A DNA stretch of 64,000 bases from Auriscalpium vulgare (GCA_019915015.1 JAHBBC010000011.1:868001-932000), one strand, 5' to 3'; positions 1 through 11,456 are shown, counted from the stretch's first letter. The notes: generated by a model from the letters alone, not told the origin. Numbers and translations are program-made.

Positions 1-1
1 G

Positions 2-205
2 AACCCCATCTCCCCTGAGATCCTGCGCATCGTCGCATCGCGCGTCGTCGCGAACGACCGCAACGATCACCTGCTGTTACCCGAAGCCGAGGAAGTCGGT
101 CCATACGAGCTGCCGCTCCCGCGCGAGGTCAATGGGCTCGAGACGTACGTCCCCGCGTACCTCAACGTGTCGCACCTCCGCCGGCTCGCTGCGCTGGTCG
201 CATGA
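2..205 (+). CDS. 3' end of an unidentified protein-coding gene (partial)
   Basis: Frame 2 is open from the window edge to TGA at 203-205 and encodes the last 67 residues of a protein. The tail is neutral to acidic, with a stretch of Asp, Asn and Leu (NDHLLLPEAEEVGPYELPLP), and ends in ...LRRLAALVA. I see no catalytic motif, membrane segment or targeting signal and do not recognise the family. It is called coding because the frame is uninterrupted, codon third positions are strongly G/C, as in other exons here, and the sequence drops in GC directly after the stop. Confidence 0.6.
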   Translation, partial: NPISPEILRIVASRVVANDRNDHLLLPEAEEVGPYELPLPREVNGLETYVPAYLNVSHLRRLAALVA

Positions 206-697
206 GGGTGTTGTGATTCTTTTCGTTATTCGCATCGCACTGTCTTGCTATGTTATTTTGGATTCTTGCGCTATAATCTATTCAATGGCACCCTCCGCGC
301 ACGTCGTGAACGCAAATGCGAGGTGCCCGGTGCCCGGTCTGATGTCCGGGTAGTCGCAGCGTACGTGTGTAGTCGCAGCGTACGTGTGTAGTCGCAGCGT
401 ACGTGTGTAGTCGCAGCGTACGTGTGAGAGCTGTTGTCAAACCCGCTACCTCCCTCTGGCGTTCGGAAGCGCGGGCGCGACCACTAGGCTTTCGGTGCCA
501 GCACAAGGCTAAGTACAGGCACCGTGGTCACGACGTGGGCATTTGAAGTGCTATCGGTGCTAAGAAGCGGAGGCAGAGGTGTAATCGCGTCCATATCGCT
601 GAGGGTACAAGTGATATATGCACTTACAATTGAGACTGGATATATACGAGTGATAATGACAAGTGTGACTCTGGTCTCATGTAAGAGCGGTCCACTT
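206..697. other. Intergenic, between two convergent 3' ends
   Basis: Apart from the 19-bp array at 351-426, this stretch holds no frame I can support as coding. It separates the plus-strand partial gene from the minus-strand P450 pseudogene and presumably contains both 3' untranslated ends. Confidence 0.6.
351..426. repeat. Tandem repeat, four perfect 19-bp units
   Basis: The unit TAGTCGCAGCGTACGTGTG occurs four times without mismatch or spacer (351-369, 370-388, 389-407, 408-426). It lies about 150 bp after the stop of the partial gene and about 270 bp beyond the 3' end of the P450 pseudogene. Each unit contains the short palindrome CGTACG. There are no spacers, so it is not CRISPR. It is a minisatellite-type array of unknown role. 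Confidence 0.95.
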
Positions 698-2677
698 TCA
701 GATCCTGAACAAGGACACTTCGTCCTTCTCCTCCAGCATCATGCGCACGCGGTCGTGGCGTGGCACAAGCTGTACCTTGAAGGGCATCGGTGTGCGCCCG
801 TTCGTGCGCTCGTACTCGTCCAATGAGATAGGGATGTCAGGCACAGGCTTTGCCTCGAACGCCCACATCAGTAGTGACATCGCGAGCCACATCTCGCGCT
901 CAGCGACGTGGAAGCCGGGACAAATGCGGCGCCTATAATGCTAGTCAGATTGGGAGGGATGCAGAAAAGGGGAATGGCTCACCCGGAACCAAACGCCCAG
1001 TGGTCGCGCTGTGTCGAATCGGCGAGGTTGGCGGATTCGAAGCTGCTGAGATCGTCACCGAGGTAACGGTCGGGTTGAAGGTGAACCTGTGGCCGCATTC
1101 GAGTCAATTCGGCCGCTGCGGTGCTTTGAAAGTCCACGGTACGCACGAGTCTGGGTAGCGCTTGTCGCTGTGGTGCAGGCTGTATACGTTGAGTACGACT
1201 GAAGTCCCTTTGGGAAGGAACATTCCCTTGTAGACAAAGTCCTCCGTGGAAAAATGAGGCGTCGCCATCCAGAATGGAGAGTGCAGACGCGCAACCTGTG
1301 TGCCAGCGAACAGTCAACAGACGCACAAACAGCGAGGCAGCTGCGATCCTGACCTCCTTGATCACGGCGCGCAAGTACGGCATATCCTTCTCGTCTGCTG
1401 CCGTTGGGTAGTGTTCACGTCCAACCACACGGTCCATCTCCTCGTGCACACGTGCCTGTATCTCAGGGTACGACGGCAGGAGCGCCAAGAACCACAGTAT
1501 AATGCCCTTCATCTATATATCCACGCGATAATCAGCTATCACACCGCGGTAGACAAACGATAGACACCTACCGAATGCACACCCCCGAGCGTGAACACCG
1601 CCGAAAGCATGCACATGTCCTCCCACTGGTCGAGGCGTTCGGCCTCGCGCGTCTCGATCACTGTCTTGACCATGCAGTCGGGCACGTCCTCGCCAGCGTC
1701 CATGCGCGCTTGCACGCGCAAGATGAGCGCGCCGTAGGTCTCGATGATGTCGTCATGCAGCTTGCGGGCACGAGCGCGCTTCTGCGTCGGGAGCCACTCA
1801 AGAGGCTTGATGAAGTCGACTGCGTTGGACCAGGGTCCTGTCGACAAAAAAGTGTGAACAACTTATCAGTGAATGCCATGATTAAATGGCTTATCAGTCA
1901 ATTCCGCGAATTCGTTCGCAAGGGCAAGAGCGCGCTCGGTCAGAGGGTCCGCAGTAGACTCTGTACGCGTGCCGAACGAGAGTCGGAACATGTTACTGTG
2001 CCGAAAGTGAGATCACGATCGGCAACTGACCCTCATAGTAATAACTTATACTTAAGCTCACTTGAATGAATACCGGCCGGCGGCGTGGGCAGGGTCGCCC
2101 GGTGCCTTGCCTATCTCTCCAGCGGCCCACAGCGATCGGACCAAAATGTGCGCCTCGTAGTCGAAATTGTGCGAGTAGCTCTCCACCATCGCCGGCGTGA
2201 GCAGGGTCATCGCGAGCTTGCGGTGGTGTCTCCTGCACACCGTCTCAGTACCTGCCGCGCGCACGCGGAATGCAGATATACGCACCAGGTGTCGTTGTAC
2301 GGGGACGCCGTGATTGCGCGTCCGCGCAGAATAGTCTGGTTCTTGAGGAAGAACATGCGACGGCTCGAGAATATCGCGCCGTTGTTGACGAGCAGGTCCC
2401 ATGCAATGACCGGGTCGGAGACGACGGCCGTGAGCTGGTTGCCCATGAACACGGTGTACAGGCCGCCGTACTGCTGCGCCCACTTGTGCAGGATGCGCTC
2501 GGGATACTTGGGCGGGAAGGCGTAGCGGCTTGGCGGCCCCGGCGGGATGGGCACGCCATCTCTGTTGGTGATGTTCTTGCAGAAGAAGAGGGGGATAATT
2601 TAGGTGACCGCGAGGACGATCGCTAGGACTACGGCCGAGCGGACGGAGATGGTGGGCAGGAGCTGTGGCACTGGCGT
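698..2677 (-). pseudogene. Cytochrome P450 pseudogene, broken paralogue of the gene at 33755-35710
   Basis: All seven exons of the intact paralogue can be placed: 2286-2677, 2062-2232, 1572-1995, 1354-1512, 1147-1295, 983-1086 and 698-932. Exons 1, 2, 4, 5 and 7 have exactly the paralogue's length. The K-helix, PERF-like region and heme loop (FGSG/RRICPG) are preserved. The gene is nevertheless dead: the codon aligned with the paralogue's ATG is ACG (2675-2677), a TAA (2600-2602) interrupts the membrane anchor, and adjacent TGA and TAA (1866-1868 and 1863-1865) interrupt exon 3. Exon 6 is 1 nt short, which only a different donor (GTACCG) would rescue. There is no other ATG in frame upstream of PPGP. 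Splice sites and a TATA box survive, so the decay looks recent. The lesions are read directly; the loss of function is inferred. Confidence 0.88.
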
Positions 2678-4921
2678 TAACAGGAGAAGTCACTAGGATG
2701 AGCTGTGTGCGTGGCACATACAGAGGCGGAGACAGGTAAGAGGGCTTGGACGGTCAACGACATCTATCCGGGATGGGACTTTATGTGTTACTGTAGGATG
2801 GAGAGATAACCAAAACCCGTTCCATTTTTATAGGCAGATAGTTCCTTGAGAGTGACATGAATAATATGATTCAGATAAGAGATGCCGCGCAAAGTCGGGA
2901 CCATGGCTAAGACGAGTTTGTCATGATTAGGTTGTAGCCGAGTGCAGAGTCAGAGTCACAGCTACGGTTCAAGTTCCCAGAAAGTACGTTGGGGAATGCA
3001 GATCTGGTGGGGCGACATCCGCAGCGGTTGCTATCAACACACGAGCGAGGAGGGCAGTCGCGATACGGTGCGAAGGGTTGCTGGACGGGGCTAGCCGCGC
3101 TCACGCGTCATGCGCGCCCTCGCGTTGACTACTAGCGAGATTAGGTTCGGATCACTGAGGGTGTTGATATGAGACTGGCAACGCGACCAACAGGTATGTG
3201 AGATACAGACGTGAATCAGAAGAGCGAGTGTACGTGTTGTTCGTTGTAGTTTCGTCCGATTGCGGCGGGCCAAATGAAGTTACATTTTTTTGCGGACGAT
3301 GGCCAGAATCTCATGGACCAGGTGCAGCGATGCTGCGCCCCCAGCCGATCCTAGTATATAGGTTCCACAGCGTAAGTGATAGGGTCGGCGCTAGGTACCG
3401 CCTGACGACAATACGCTCACAATGGATGTGAGCTTTAAAGGCTGTGATGACAGGCCCCTGCAACAAACCCTGCTTAACACCGTCGTCATTTTGAGTTTCA
3501 TATAATGTGTTTGTGGAGGTAGGAGCCAGCTTTGCTCCAAGCAAACGGAAGAACTTCAACTGCCGCGCTGCGGCCTAGCGACCCTACAGATGGTCAGCAG
3601 AAGTTGGCTACCAAGTCCCGCATGTCCTTCAAGAAAGCCTATCCATAGCCAGACAGCCTCGGCGGGCGACTCGAAGGCAGCATTGATAGTTGGACCGTGA
3701 CGACGGTCATCGATTCATCTATGAATGTGTGACCCAGGGAAGGCCAGGTGTGTCCAGACGCCAGTCCAGGTACAGTCCAGTGGGTTGGCCGAGGACCAGC
3801 GGTGTGTCGAGTGGCCGTGTTCAACGGCGTTGAAGATGGCGAGGCATCGGAAGGCTTATGGTGGTTTTCGCCGAGCCGCCGGCGCCGGTGGCGGCGCGAG
3901 CTTTTGGTTATTCGCCCCAGGACCCCAGATTACCGCTGCCTTATCGAGAAGGCTGAGCTAAGCGTGTCGGCCACAGTCGCGTCTATGATAGGCCTGTGGC
4001 TTCAAGTTCGACCTATACTTCCAGTTCCACGCTTCCCTCCCAGCATCCTGTCCTTGCCCACTCCCTCCCTCGTGGACCTCCGAAATCAGCTCAACATGGT
4101 TCCCGACGGGTCCAAGAAGCTGGCTTGAAACAAGCTCCCCACTGCTGCGGCACAATGTTTGGTACGTCAACAGAACACGGACTGTTGCGCTGGGGGCGGG
4201 CAGAGTGGGAAGAAGGCGAAGAGCGATGTATGGGGCGCGTCGAACACGTCGAAATTGGGCTTAGTGCTCAAGATCATGGCTTTGCTTGCAGTCCCCTCAG
4301 CCTCCGCGCCAATCAAACCCTGCGCGCGCGCCCAGACGTATAGGCTCGGTGTGAGTTAAGCAACTGCAGTGCCGGCGCGTGGTCTGCCTGCCGCTGCGCG
4401 CGGGTGTGGTGGCGGCATGACGGGCGGGAAGTGTTGGGAGCAGCGTCGCCTGTGCCCTCTTGTGCACCGGAAGGGGTGCGCGAGCAATAACGGGGCCCGA
4501 GTGGCGTCATGTGTAGTTTTGTGCTCCTTGTGTATAGTAGATTTGTAGTAGATGCGGTAATAAACCAATATGCTCATGACCCCAGGCCTCAGATCAATGT
4601 GAAGATATTCAGTTTCTATCGCATTGGAGCATATGCGTGCCCCTTGCCCTCGGATACTGGTGAACTGCCTTCAACTCGTTGCTCGAGGACTTGTAGAATT
4701 TCGTTGAGCCTCATGGTGTCCGGATAAAAGGCAGCGGTGGTCTGGGGTCCTGGGGTGAATAACGCTCAACTGGCGGGCCGTGGCGGCGCGCTCGTCGCTT
4801 AGAAGCGAAGCACGCAGAACAAATCAAAATGCCTACTTGCTCATCCGCGCTCGAGTACCATATTATCCACTTCTATTTAAATACTGCGCTTGCTACGTGT
4901 GGTATCGAGAGTGTGGGATTG
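2678..4921. other. Long gene-poor stretch
   Basis: I found no open frame here with family similarity, plausible splicing and consistent codon bias. The longest plus-strand frames (3748-4128 and 3996-4343) are low-complexity in translation and overlap one another. A 66-codon frame at 4159-4359 is possible but has nothing to support it. The first 150 bp upstream of 2677 are the remains of the P450 promoter; the rest may be untranslated or a strongly decayed gene. Confidence 0.4.
2825..2835 (-). promoter_or_regulatory. TATA-like box of the P450 pseudogene
   Basis: On the minus strand this reads GCCTATAAAAA, about 150 nt before the mutated start codon. The intact paralogue has CTATATATT about 130 nt before its ATG, so the pseudogene seems to have kept its promoter architecture. 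Assignment by consensus and position only. Confidence 0.45.
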
Positions 4922-6017
4922 TCACCCTGTTTTCTTCCCTTCACCAGCATCTGCGTCCTCGACACCCGAGCCGTTTAGCTTCCACTCGCGCCACATCAAA
5001 ACACCCGCCGTTGCCGCACCGGGGCCCAACACTGGCGTGATAGCGAGGTTCCAAATGGCAATGCGCAGAGCCTCCTCCGGGTTCTCGGCAAACCAGAGGG
5101 AGCCCAGCAAGCTCGAGCCAGACGTGAAGGTCTCGTCCCACTGCAGAAAAACATGCGCCAAAAGCGACAGGGAATGGTCACGGATGTAGGGTACCGCCAC
5201 CCGAGGGACGAAGTAATGTTTGAGGGTCGCGCCGTCCCCGAGCTTGGGGTACACCACTGCAATGTGCGAAATGGCGGATAGGAGGAAACCGATGAACCAG
5301 GTGGCCTGGACGGTCGTATAACCGGACTGCGGGTGATCGGAGGCGGGGCGCGCGCGGTTGTAAAGATACACCAGCACCTGTATGGCAACGGGGAAGAGCT
5401 GCCATAGCGCCGTGACCTTGGGGTTCTTCAGTACGAGCATGGACCCCGACAGCACGACGAAGCCGATGATGAACCCGAAGAGCGTGGCCTCGGCGTGCCC
5501 CTGCGAGATTTTTGCATGCTCACGCGGCAGGCGGGTGCTCGCGCGACCGGTCAGGATGAATGCGGCCCAGTAGAGTGGGTACATGACGCCGGCGCTCGCC
5601 GTTTGGTAGAGGAGGCCGTGGATGACGGGGAAGGCGAGGATGAGGGGTCGGCCCTGCCGCGCGGCCTCGAGAAAGGGGAACGCGATGAGAACGGCCCAGG
5701 ACGCGAGGAAGTGGATGAAGTATGGGAGGTTGCCGGGGCCTAAGGAGGTTTGAAAGAACGTGGCGAGGTAGCAAGCGAATGAGTCCACTAGCGCCAGGCC
5801 GGTGTACTTCAGCGCGTATTGGCCCGGGTTAGGAGGGCATTGTGCGAGCAGGGCGGCATCCGCGCCGGACTTGACGAGGTGTCCGAACAGGAAGTGGTTG
5901 CCTACCACAGCCAAAATTGGGAAGAGGACGGCGGGTAGTAATGCTGACAGCTAGTGTTAGAAATGTATATGAAGATAGCGCAGGCAAGGACTGCTCACTT
6001 TTCAAAAACGAAGGCAT
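4922..6017 (-). CDS. Polytopic membrane protein of unknown function, 346 aa
   Basis: Two exons: a 19-nt first exon (5999-6017, ATG CCT TCG...) and 4922-5943, joined by a GT-AG intron at 5944-5998; the frame closes at TGA 4922-4924. The product has about eight hydrophobic segments, for example LLPAVLFPILAVVGNHFLF at the N-terminus, LPYFIHFLASWAVLIAFPF, ATLFGFIIGFVVLSGSMLV and WNLAITPVLGPGAATAGV near the C-terminus. The tail is short and charged (EGKKTG). There is no cleavable-signal pattern, conserved acidic pair or cofactor motif I can name. The overall plan resembles small integral membrane proteins found in fungal metabolite clusters, but that is only an impression. It lies between gene-poor regions and has no functional partner next to it. 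Confidence 0.75.
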
Positions 6018-7130
6018 CGTCACCGGCTCACCACGCTAATGGCGGTTGTGTGCAATGCGTGGCAAACTTTATACAAGAAATACAGTATTGTGATATTATG
6101 CTGAAACACCTATCAAAACGAAATTGCGATCAAATGCAGGATAGGCTGAGACCAGACCTGAAGGCTGAGCGTGATCGCGTGATCGCTGATCGTACCTGTG
6201 AGAAGATATTGTACTTGTCTTACCGTAAATATCGGACAAGAGTTTACACACCCAATATATTGCTTGTCGACTCAACAGGTCTAAACTTTCCGAGGCGTCG
6301 GGTGCGAGGCGTCGGGTGCGACAGGCGTTCATCTGAGGATTTCATTTTCGATGACAAAATGGGTATCTGTCGTCGGACTAATTTTCATGAAATGATTAAA
6401 GATCCTGTGCGTTAGTGAAGGTTTGAAGCTGTCAGTGAGCCGAGGAGAGGCGACTGAGCGTGCATTGAAAAAACATTGCATTACGTTGCCTCCAAGGACC
6501 GGCACCGGTAACTCAGTAAGGACTGCGAAGGCGACTGCGGTATCTGTCATCATAACCTGCTGATGCTTCCACGCGAGTACAGTGAGCGTTTTCTGGTTAT
6601 TGAGCGCGGGAAAAAAACCTGCGGGCATTGAGCTGGCCGAGTACTGAGCCCGAGCATTGGGCATATCACGGAGGGGAAGCCAGAGTTGGACGAGGAAGGG
6701 CGAGCCGACGGTGGAGCAGACCTATAGCTTCGGGTGCGTATTAGTGTAAGATTGAGATATGTGACAGCCATGTCAATGAGAAGGCACGAGACGGGCCACC
6801 GACCGATCTCGCCAGTGAAGAAGTTCTAAGGAAACGATGCATGCATTTGCTGGACTGAGATCGACAAGAAAGTTGCAAGCAAGGAGAGAGTTTGGTCTAT
6901 TGCCTCGCGATACGAGACAGATCTAGCTTGCGGCACTGACAGGACTATTCAGAGTTGGTTTGGCAATAATTTGGATACATGGCAGGATGGACAGGAGAAG
7001 GGCTGGAGTGCGAGTGACAAAGAGTCGTAGAGTGAAGTAACGTGGGAAAGTACTCGGGCCGGCGTTTCTCAGTTCTGGCTGCGCGCAACTAAGCACAAAA
7101 AATACGCAGCGCAAGCAGGTTATCCTCACC
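6018..7130. other. AT-richer gene-poor stretch with a short direct duplication
   Basis: No gene is supported. It contains a perfect 14-bp tandem duplication (CGAGGCGTCGGGTG) at 6291-6304 and 6305-6318. Minus-strand frames at 6329-6664 and 6550-6771 could be exon remnants of an unknown gene but show no family similarity and no convincing splice pairing. The right end is the promoter of the RRS1 gene. Confidence 0.4.
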
Positions 7131-8283
7131 ATGGACGTCTCCGGCATTCTCGCTGTCCAAGCGCAGAAACAGTGAGGATTACAGCCCTTTATCATTGTGC
7201 TCTCGCTCACATGGGGCCCGCAGAAAATCTATCCAAGTCGAGAAGGATATCCCACTCGACATAGACATTGGCTTCCTCACAGTCACGGACCTCAACCCCA
7301 TCGACAAGGAGAGCTACGAGTGCGCACTTCCCACGAATTACCTATTGCGCGTCTGACTCTCCGCCTGCAGAGAAAATCTCGAGGCTTTCCTCCAATCCAC
7401 CGCGCGCGACGGCGTGCAAGCCCTGCTCACCTCCCTCTTCGCTCTTCCCACCAAGTCCTCACCAGACGGCCCGCTCGCGCAGCTGCCCTCGCCCACGACC
7501 CAGCTACCGCGCGCGAAGCCACTGCCGAAGCCGAAGCCGCCGACCAAGTGGGAGAAGTTCGCCAAGGCGAAGGGCATACAGCAGACGAAGAGGGAGAAGA
7601 AGGTGTGGGACGAGGAGCGGCAGGAGTGGGTCGACCGCTGGGGATGGAAAGGCAAAAACAAGGAGGTGGAGACGCAATGGATCACGGAGGTGCCGGCGAA
7701 TGCAGGTGCGTATCGCGTGTTTGGCTGAGATCTCACTCATTTTTTATTGTCGTCGGTTTCATCTAGATATCGACTTTGATCCTGCAAAGGAGGCCCGCGA
7801 TGCACGGAAGGCGCGTGTGGCGAAGAACGAACGGCAACGTCTACAGAACCAGGCGCGCGCACAAGGGGGCAACCACGAGCGTGAGGAGCGCAAAAAAGAC
7901 ATAGAGCGCACCCTTGCGACCTCGCGCGTCAGCACCGCGAGCATGGGCAAGTTTGATAAAAAGCTGGATGGTGAAAAGAAGCTTCGCGGCGTCAAGCGAA
8001 AGGTTTGCTACCATTTCGCCGTGTTTTTTGCTCCCCAAGCTGATCGTGACAGTTCGAGCCCACGGAAAACTCGGTCGAAAATGAGAAAAATGCTAATCTG
8101 GCGCTACTCTCAAAGCTCGGAGGCGAGTCAAACAGGCCGCGCAGAGACACTGGCGGCGGCGATGACGTCGTGAATGTACGGAAAGCCGTGCGGTTTGCCT
8201 CGAAGGGTCAGGGCAGCGCCTCGTTGGCTCGGAAAGGCGGGTCAGATGGCAAGGATAGGCGGAAGGGTAAGGGTAAGCGATGA
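7131..8283 (+). CDS. RRS1: Ribosome biogenesis regulator RRS1, 312 aa
   Basis: Five exons: 7131-7171, 7224-7319, 7371-7705, 7767-8002 and 8053-8283, all with GT-AG introns and total length 939 nt. The N-terminal core (IQVEKDIPLDIDIGFLTVTD) and the block KPPTKWEKFAKAKGIQ followed by REKKVWDEERQEWVDRWGWK are diagnostic of the RRS1 family. The C-terminal third is Lys/Arg-rich, fitting nucleolar location. Known family role: with RPF2 it brings the 5S RNP (5S rRNA, RPL5, RPL11) into pre-60S particles. It converges with TFIIB, leaving 189 bp between the stops. The start is the only ATG that gives a short first exon in frame with the conserved core. Confidence 0.95.
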
Positions 8284-8472
8284 AGCTGTCGATGGAGGTA
8301 CCGTCTCCCATCTTTATGTGCTTGTTGTATTCCCTGCGGATCAGTGTCCACACGCAATCCATCTCCAGGTCTCTGCACGAACCGATGCCAGGATTGCATT
8401 ATGTGTGGAAGTATGAATACAGTACGTTTTGAAGGAGAGTACATGGTGAACGAGGTTAGGTCAAGTAGCTGT

Positions 8473-9582
8473 CTACTTCGAAGACTGCTCAACCGGCAGG
8501 CGTTCCAGACTCGCCTTCCCATCTTTGATCCACTCCTTCTTCACCAACTTCTCCCTCTCGGCATAGTACAAGCGATAGACGAGCTTGATCGTCCCCTCGC
8601 TAACCCCGGCTACGCTGCTGATGTCCTTCACCGGCTTCGAATAGCCCAGCAAATGGCATGCGAAGTAGATCGCGCCACCGGCGATGGACACGGGGCTGCG
8701 GCCGTCCGCGATGCCGTGCTCGCGCGCGGCGACAATGATGTCCTTGCATATTGCCTGCATGTTCGCGGGGAGGGCCAGGTGGTTGCAGTAGCGGATGAGC
8801 AGGTCCTCGGGGCCCGTGACAACGGCGGACACGCCGGAGCCTGGACGCGCCGCCGCCGCTCCCGGCGTGAGGTTGAACGCCTGCTCGAGCGCCTTGTAGC
8901 ACTGCCCGAGCACCTTCTTCGACACATGCGTGAGGTTGCAAATCTCGCGGAACGTCCGCGGAACATGCGCCTGCCGGCACGCGATGAAGATGCAGGCCGC
9001 GATGACGGCGTCGAGCGGCTTCCCGCGCAGGAGCTTCTCCTCGTCCGACCGCTTGTAGAGTTGCTTGGCGATGTCGCTGATAGTTTTGGGGAGGGAGAAC
9101 TGATCACACCATGTCGAGATGTCGCGGAACGCGCTGAGGAGGTTCCGTTCCGAACGAGTATTTTGTGACCGCGATGCCGCGCGCTGCAACTCCCGTGCGA
9201 TCCCCGAGCCACCATCCTTGAAACCAATTACGGTGTCGAGCTGCTCCATGCCCTCCATGAGGGGGTCGGACGCGGCTCCCACGCGAGAGGGGTCGTCGCC
9301 CTCGTCGTTGGCGAACGTCTGGAGCAGAGTCCAGCATCTGCTAGCCTAGACGGGCAGCAAAACACGTACCCGCCATTCACTGCGCGTGTCGACTATGCGA
9401 TCGCCCAGGACAAGCCCACACTGTCCACACACGAGATCACCACGGCCAAACTCCTCGATGATATTGGGGTTGGGGTCCCTGCAGTCGGGGCAGATGAGCC
9501 GCACCGAGAGGTCCGGTGCGAAGGTCGGCTGCTGAGGGCCCTTTGTGGGGGCGGCAAGAGGGAACGGTTTGGGGTAAGACAT
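8473..9582 (-). CDS. SUA7: Transcription initiation factor TFIIB, 352 aa
   Basis: Two exons: 9370-9582 (213 nt) and 8473-9318 (846 nt). Residues 31-55 form the zinc ribbon (CPDC...CGQC, Cys31/34/52/55), followed by the B-reader region (GDRIVDTRSEW). Two cyclin-like repeats follow; LDAVIAACIFIACRQ marks the first and SIAGGAIYFACHLLGY the second. Known role: links TBP at the promoter to RNA polymerase II and sets the transcription start site. Length agrees with fungal TFIIB (about 345 aa). The start at 9582 is the first ATG before the ribbon; the in-frame extension upstream has no ATG. A Ser/Gly/Ala-rich linker (residues about 205-222) separates the repeats. Confidence 0.97.
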
Positions 9583-9908
9583 CGGAGGGAGGAGTAGGAT
9601 GGGGTGGCTCGTGTGTGGTGGGGGACTTGCGATTTGCAAGTGCTGGCCTACTACTCGTGTACGCTACATAGATTCAACGCGAGACCGACATAGTTAGCTT
9701 TCATTGCAACCTACCTGCTGTATAAATCCTCTGACGACCAAACTAGTGACGATGGTGGAAGTCGGGAGGAGAGTCGTGACTGCGTTTGCGGACCCGCAGA
9801 GCCTGCTCTTCACTGACAAAGGTTCCCACGGTAACGTGTGTGTGGAACGGCAACTCCCGAACGTTCGACATGTTTGCGCATTGTCGAGCTTGGACGACGA
9901 CGAGGACC
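9583..9908. other. Divergent promoter region, TFIIB / SEN34
   Basis: 326 bp between two genes transcribed away from each other. It must hold both 5' untranslated regions and promoters. No clear TATA box, repeat or small gene was seen. Confidence 0.5.
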
Positions 9909-10996
9909 ATGACCATCCCCATACACGTTTCTCATCAACGTGCCTTTATCTGGGATGTAGACCGTATGTTTATGCGGCGCATGCCTTTGCCATCGAAGCT
10001 AACGCACTCAAAGCACAGATGCAGCCACCCTTCGCTCTCAGCACAGGCTTTGCGGCATCCTGACAGGCACTCTGCCCCATCTCTCTCAGCAGAATGTATT
10101 CCTAGGACTGCCTCTTGTTCTCATGCCGGAGGAGGTAGTGCTCCTTGTGGACAAACGTATGTAGCCCCCTGGTCGCAGGTCTCCTCACTTTGTGACTCGA
10201 TTGGCCTCTCAGAGCTTGCTGTGCTTGTCGATGACCTCAGCGCTCACCGCACACCCACTGCTGCCCAAATAGAAGAGTGGGATCAAGTGTGGAAGAAGGA
10301 CATCGCGCAACAGGTTGCGCGCCTGGAGCGGGAGGCAAGTGTTGGGAAGGAGGACAGGTCGATGTCGGAAGCTGCAGTGGAAAAGCGTAAGGCGCGCGAG
10401 GAGAAGCGGCGTCTCGCAATGATTCAGAAGCAGCAGGCAGATGGCGAATCTGCCGACAGCGTGTTCGCACCTCCGCCGGTGCCTCCGCCCGAGTCATTCG
10501 CAGGTCCATCTACCTCCTCGAACATCGCCTACTCGGTCGCTGTGCCAACAACGTCTGAAGAGCACAGCTGGTACAATCCGGAAGCGAGCACGTATGCTAC
10601 CCTCGAGGCTGCGCGTTCTGCCGGCATATGGTCCTACCCCGCGACCGAGGAGGAAGTAGCCAAATGTGCCGTATTCCGCGACCTGTGGGAGCAGGGCTAC
10701 TACATGGGTGGTGGCAGCAAGTTCGGCGGGGAGTGGCTTGTCTATCCAGGTTCGCACTTTCTTTGTCTTCCCTTGCTGAGAGTCTCGGCTGAGCTGTAAT
10801 AGGCGATCCGCTGCGATATCACTCGCACTTCGTCGCGACGGTGCTAGCCTCACCGACGGCGCCACTGCGCCCGATGGAAATTGTTGCGCACGGACGCCTG
10901 GGTACTGCGACGAAGAAGGCGCATCTGCTGTGTGGCTATGACCCGGCGACGAAGAAGGTCGCGTACTTCAGCGTCGAATGGGCGGGGTTCGGTTGA
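9909..10996 (+). CDS. SEN34: tRNA-splicing endonuclease subunit SEN34, 307 aa
   Basis: Four exons: 9909-9963, 10019-10156, 10213-10749 and 10803-10996; 924 nt in total. The N-terminus (IPIHVSHQRAFIWDVD...LCGILTGTLPHL) and the C-terminal nuclease domain are typical of SEN34. The catalytic triad of the family is visible as Tyr242 (in VYPGDPLRYHSHF), His250 and Lys281 (TKKAHLLC), with the same 8- and 31-residue spacings as human TSEN34. A charged helix rich in Glu, Lys and Arg (AVEKRKAREEKRRLAMIQK) joins the halves. Known role: cuts the 3' splice site of intron-containing pre-tRNAs as part of the SEN2-SEN15-SEN34-SEN54 complex. Confidence 0.95.
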
Positions 10997-11456
10997 ATGT
11001 CTTCGATGGGAAGAAAGGAACTGGAACAAGCCGCGTGTATGTATGTACCACTCTGTATATGCGCGTATGCGCGTGTGTCTGTGGCGATGTCACAACGCCG
11101 AACCTAGCGACTTTCATTCATTTCGCATCCGGCTCCCCAGCAGATGTGATGCGACTCCGCGAGTATTTCGGTGCTTGGCGGCGCCCGGCATATATTGCGC
11201 GACGCCCAGGTGCAATGCGCAACGACTGTTGGGCATCATGCGGGCTCAACACACACCGGACCGAGCTTGTTGACTGAGAAAGTTCAAGTTGGCGCATGCG
11301 CTGAAGCCACCGCCGGCCCTTTTCGGCGCGGGCCGTCGCCATTCGGGCGCATCTTCCCCGCACGCGCACTGGCAGGGGGCCGCGCCGCACTGTGCGTTGC
11401 CTTGCGCTAAGTGCATGCCCACACACACACCGGATATCCAGTGAGAGCGTCTCATC
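10997..11456. other. Intergenic, SEN34 3' end and carrier promoter
   Basis: 460 bp between two plus-strand genes. No coding frame is supported. A short CA-type run (about 11420-11430) lies close to the start of the carrier gene. Nothing else stands out. Confidence 0.5.

Noticed and set aside
351..426. Short regularly repeated units that might suggest a CRISPR array
   Set aside because: The 19-bp units are directly abutting with no spacers, and the genome is eukaryotic.
698..2677. Calling the first P450 a functional gene starting at the apparent 'M' before PIPPGP
   Set aside because: That codon is GTG within a conserved block; the true start aligns to ACG and three in-frame stops remain.
3748..4343. 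Plus-strand frames that could be a small gene
   Set aside because: Overlapping frames, no similarity, no signal peptide, no supported splice sites.
6329..6771. Minus-strand frames resembling exons of a membrane protein
   Set aside because: No recognisable family and no intron pair that closes a frame.
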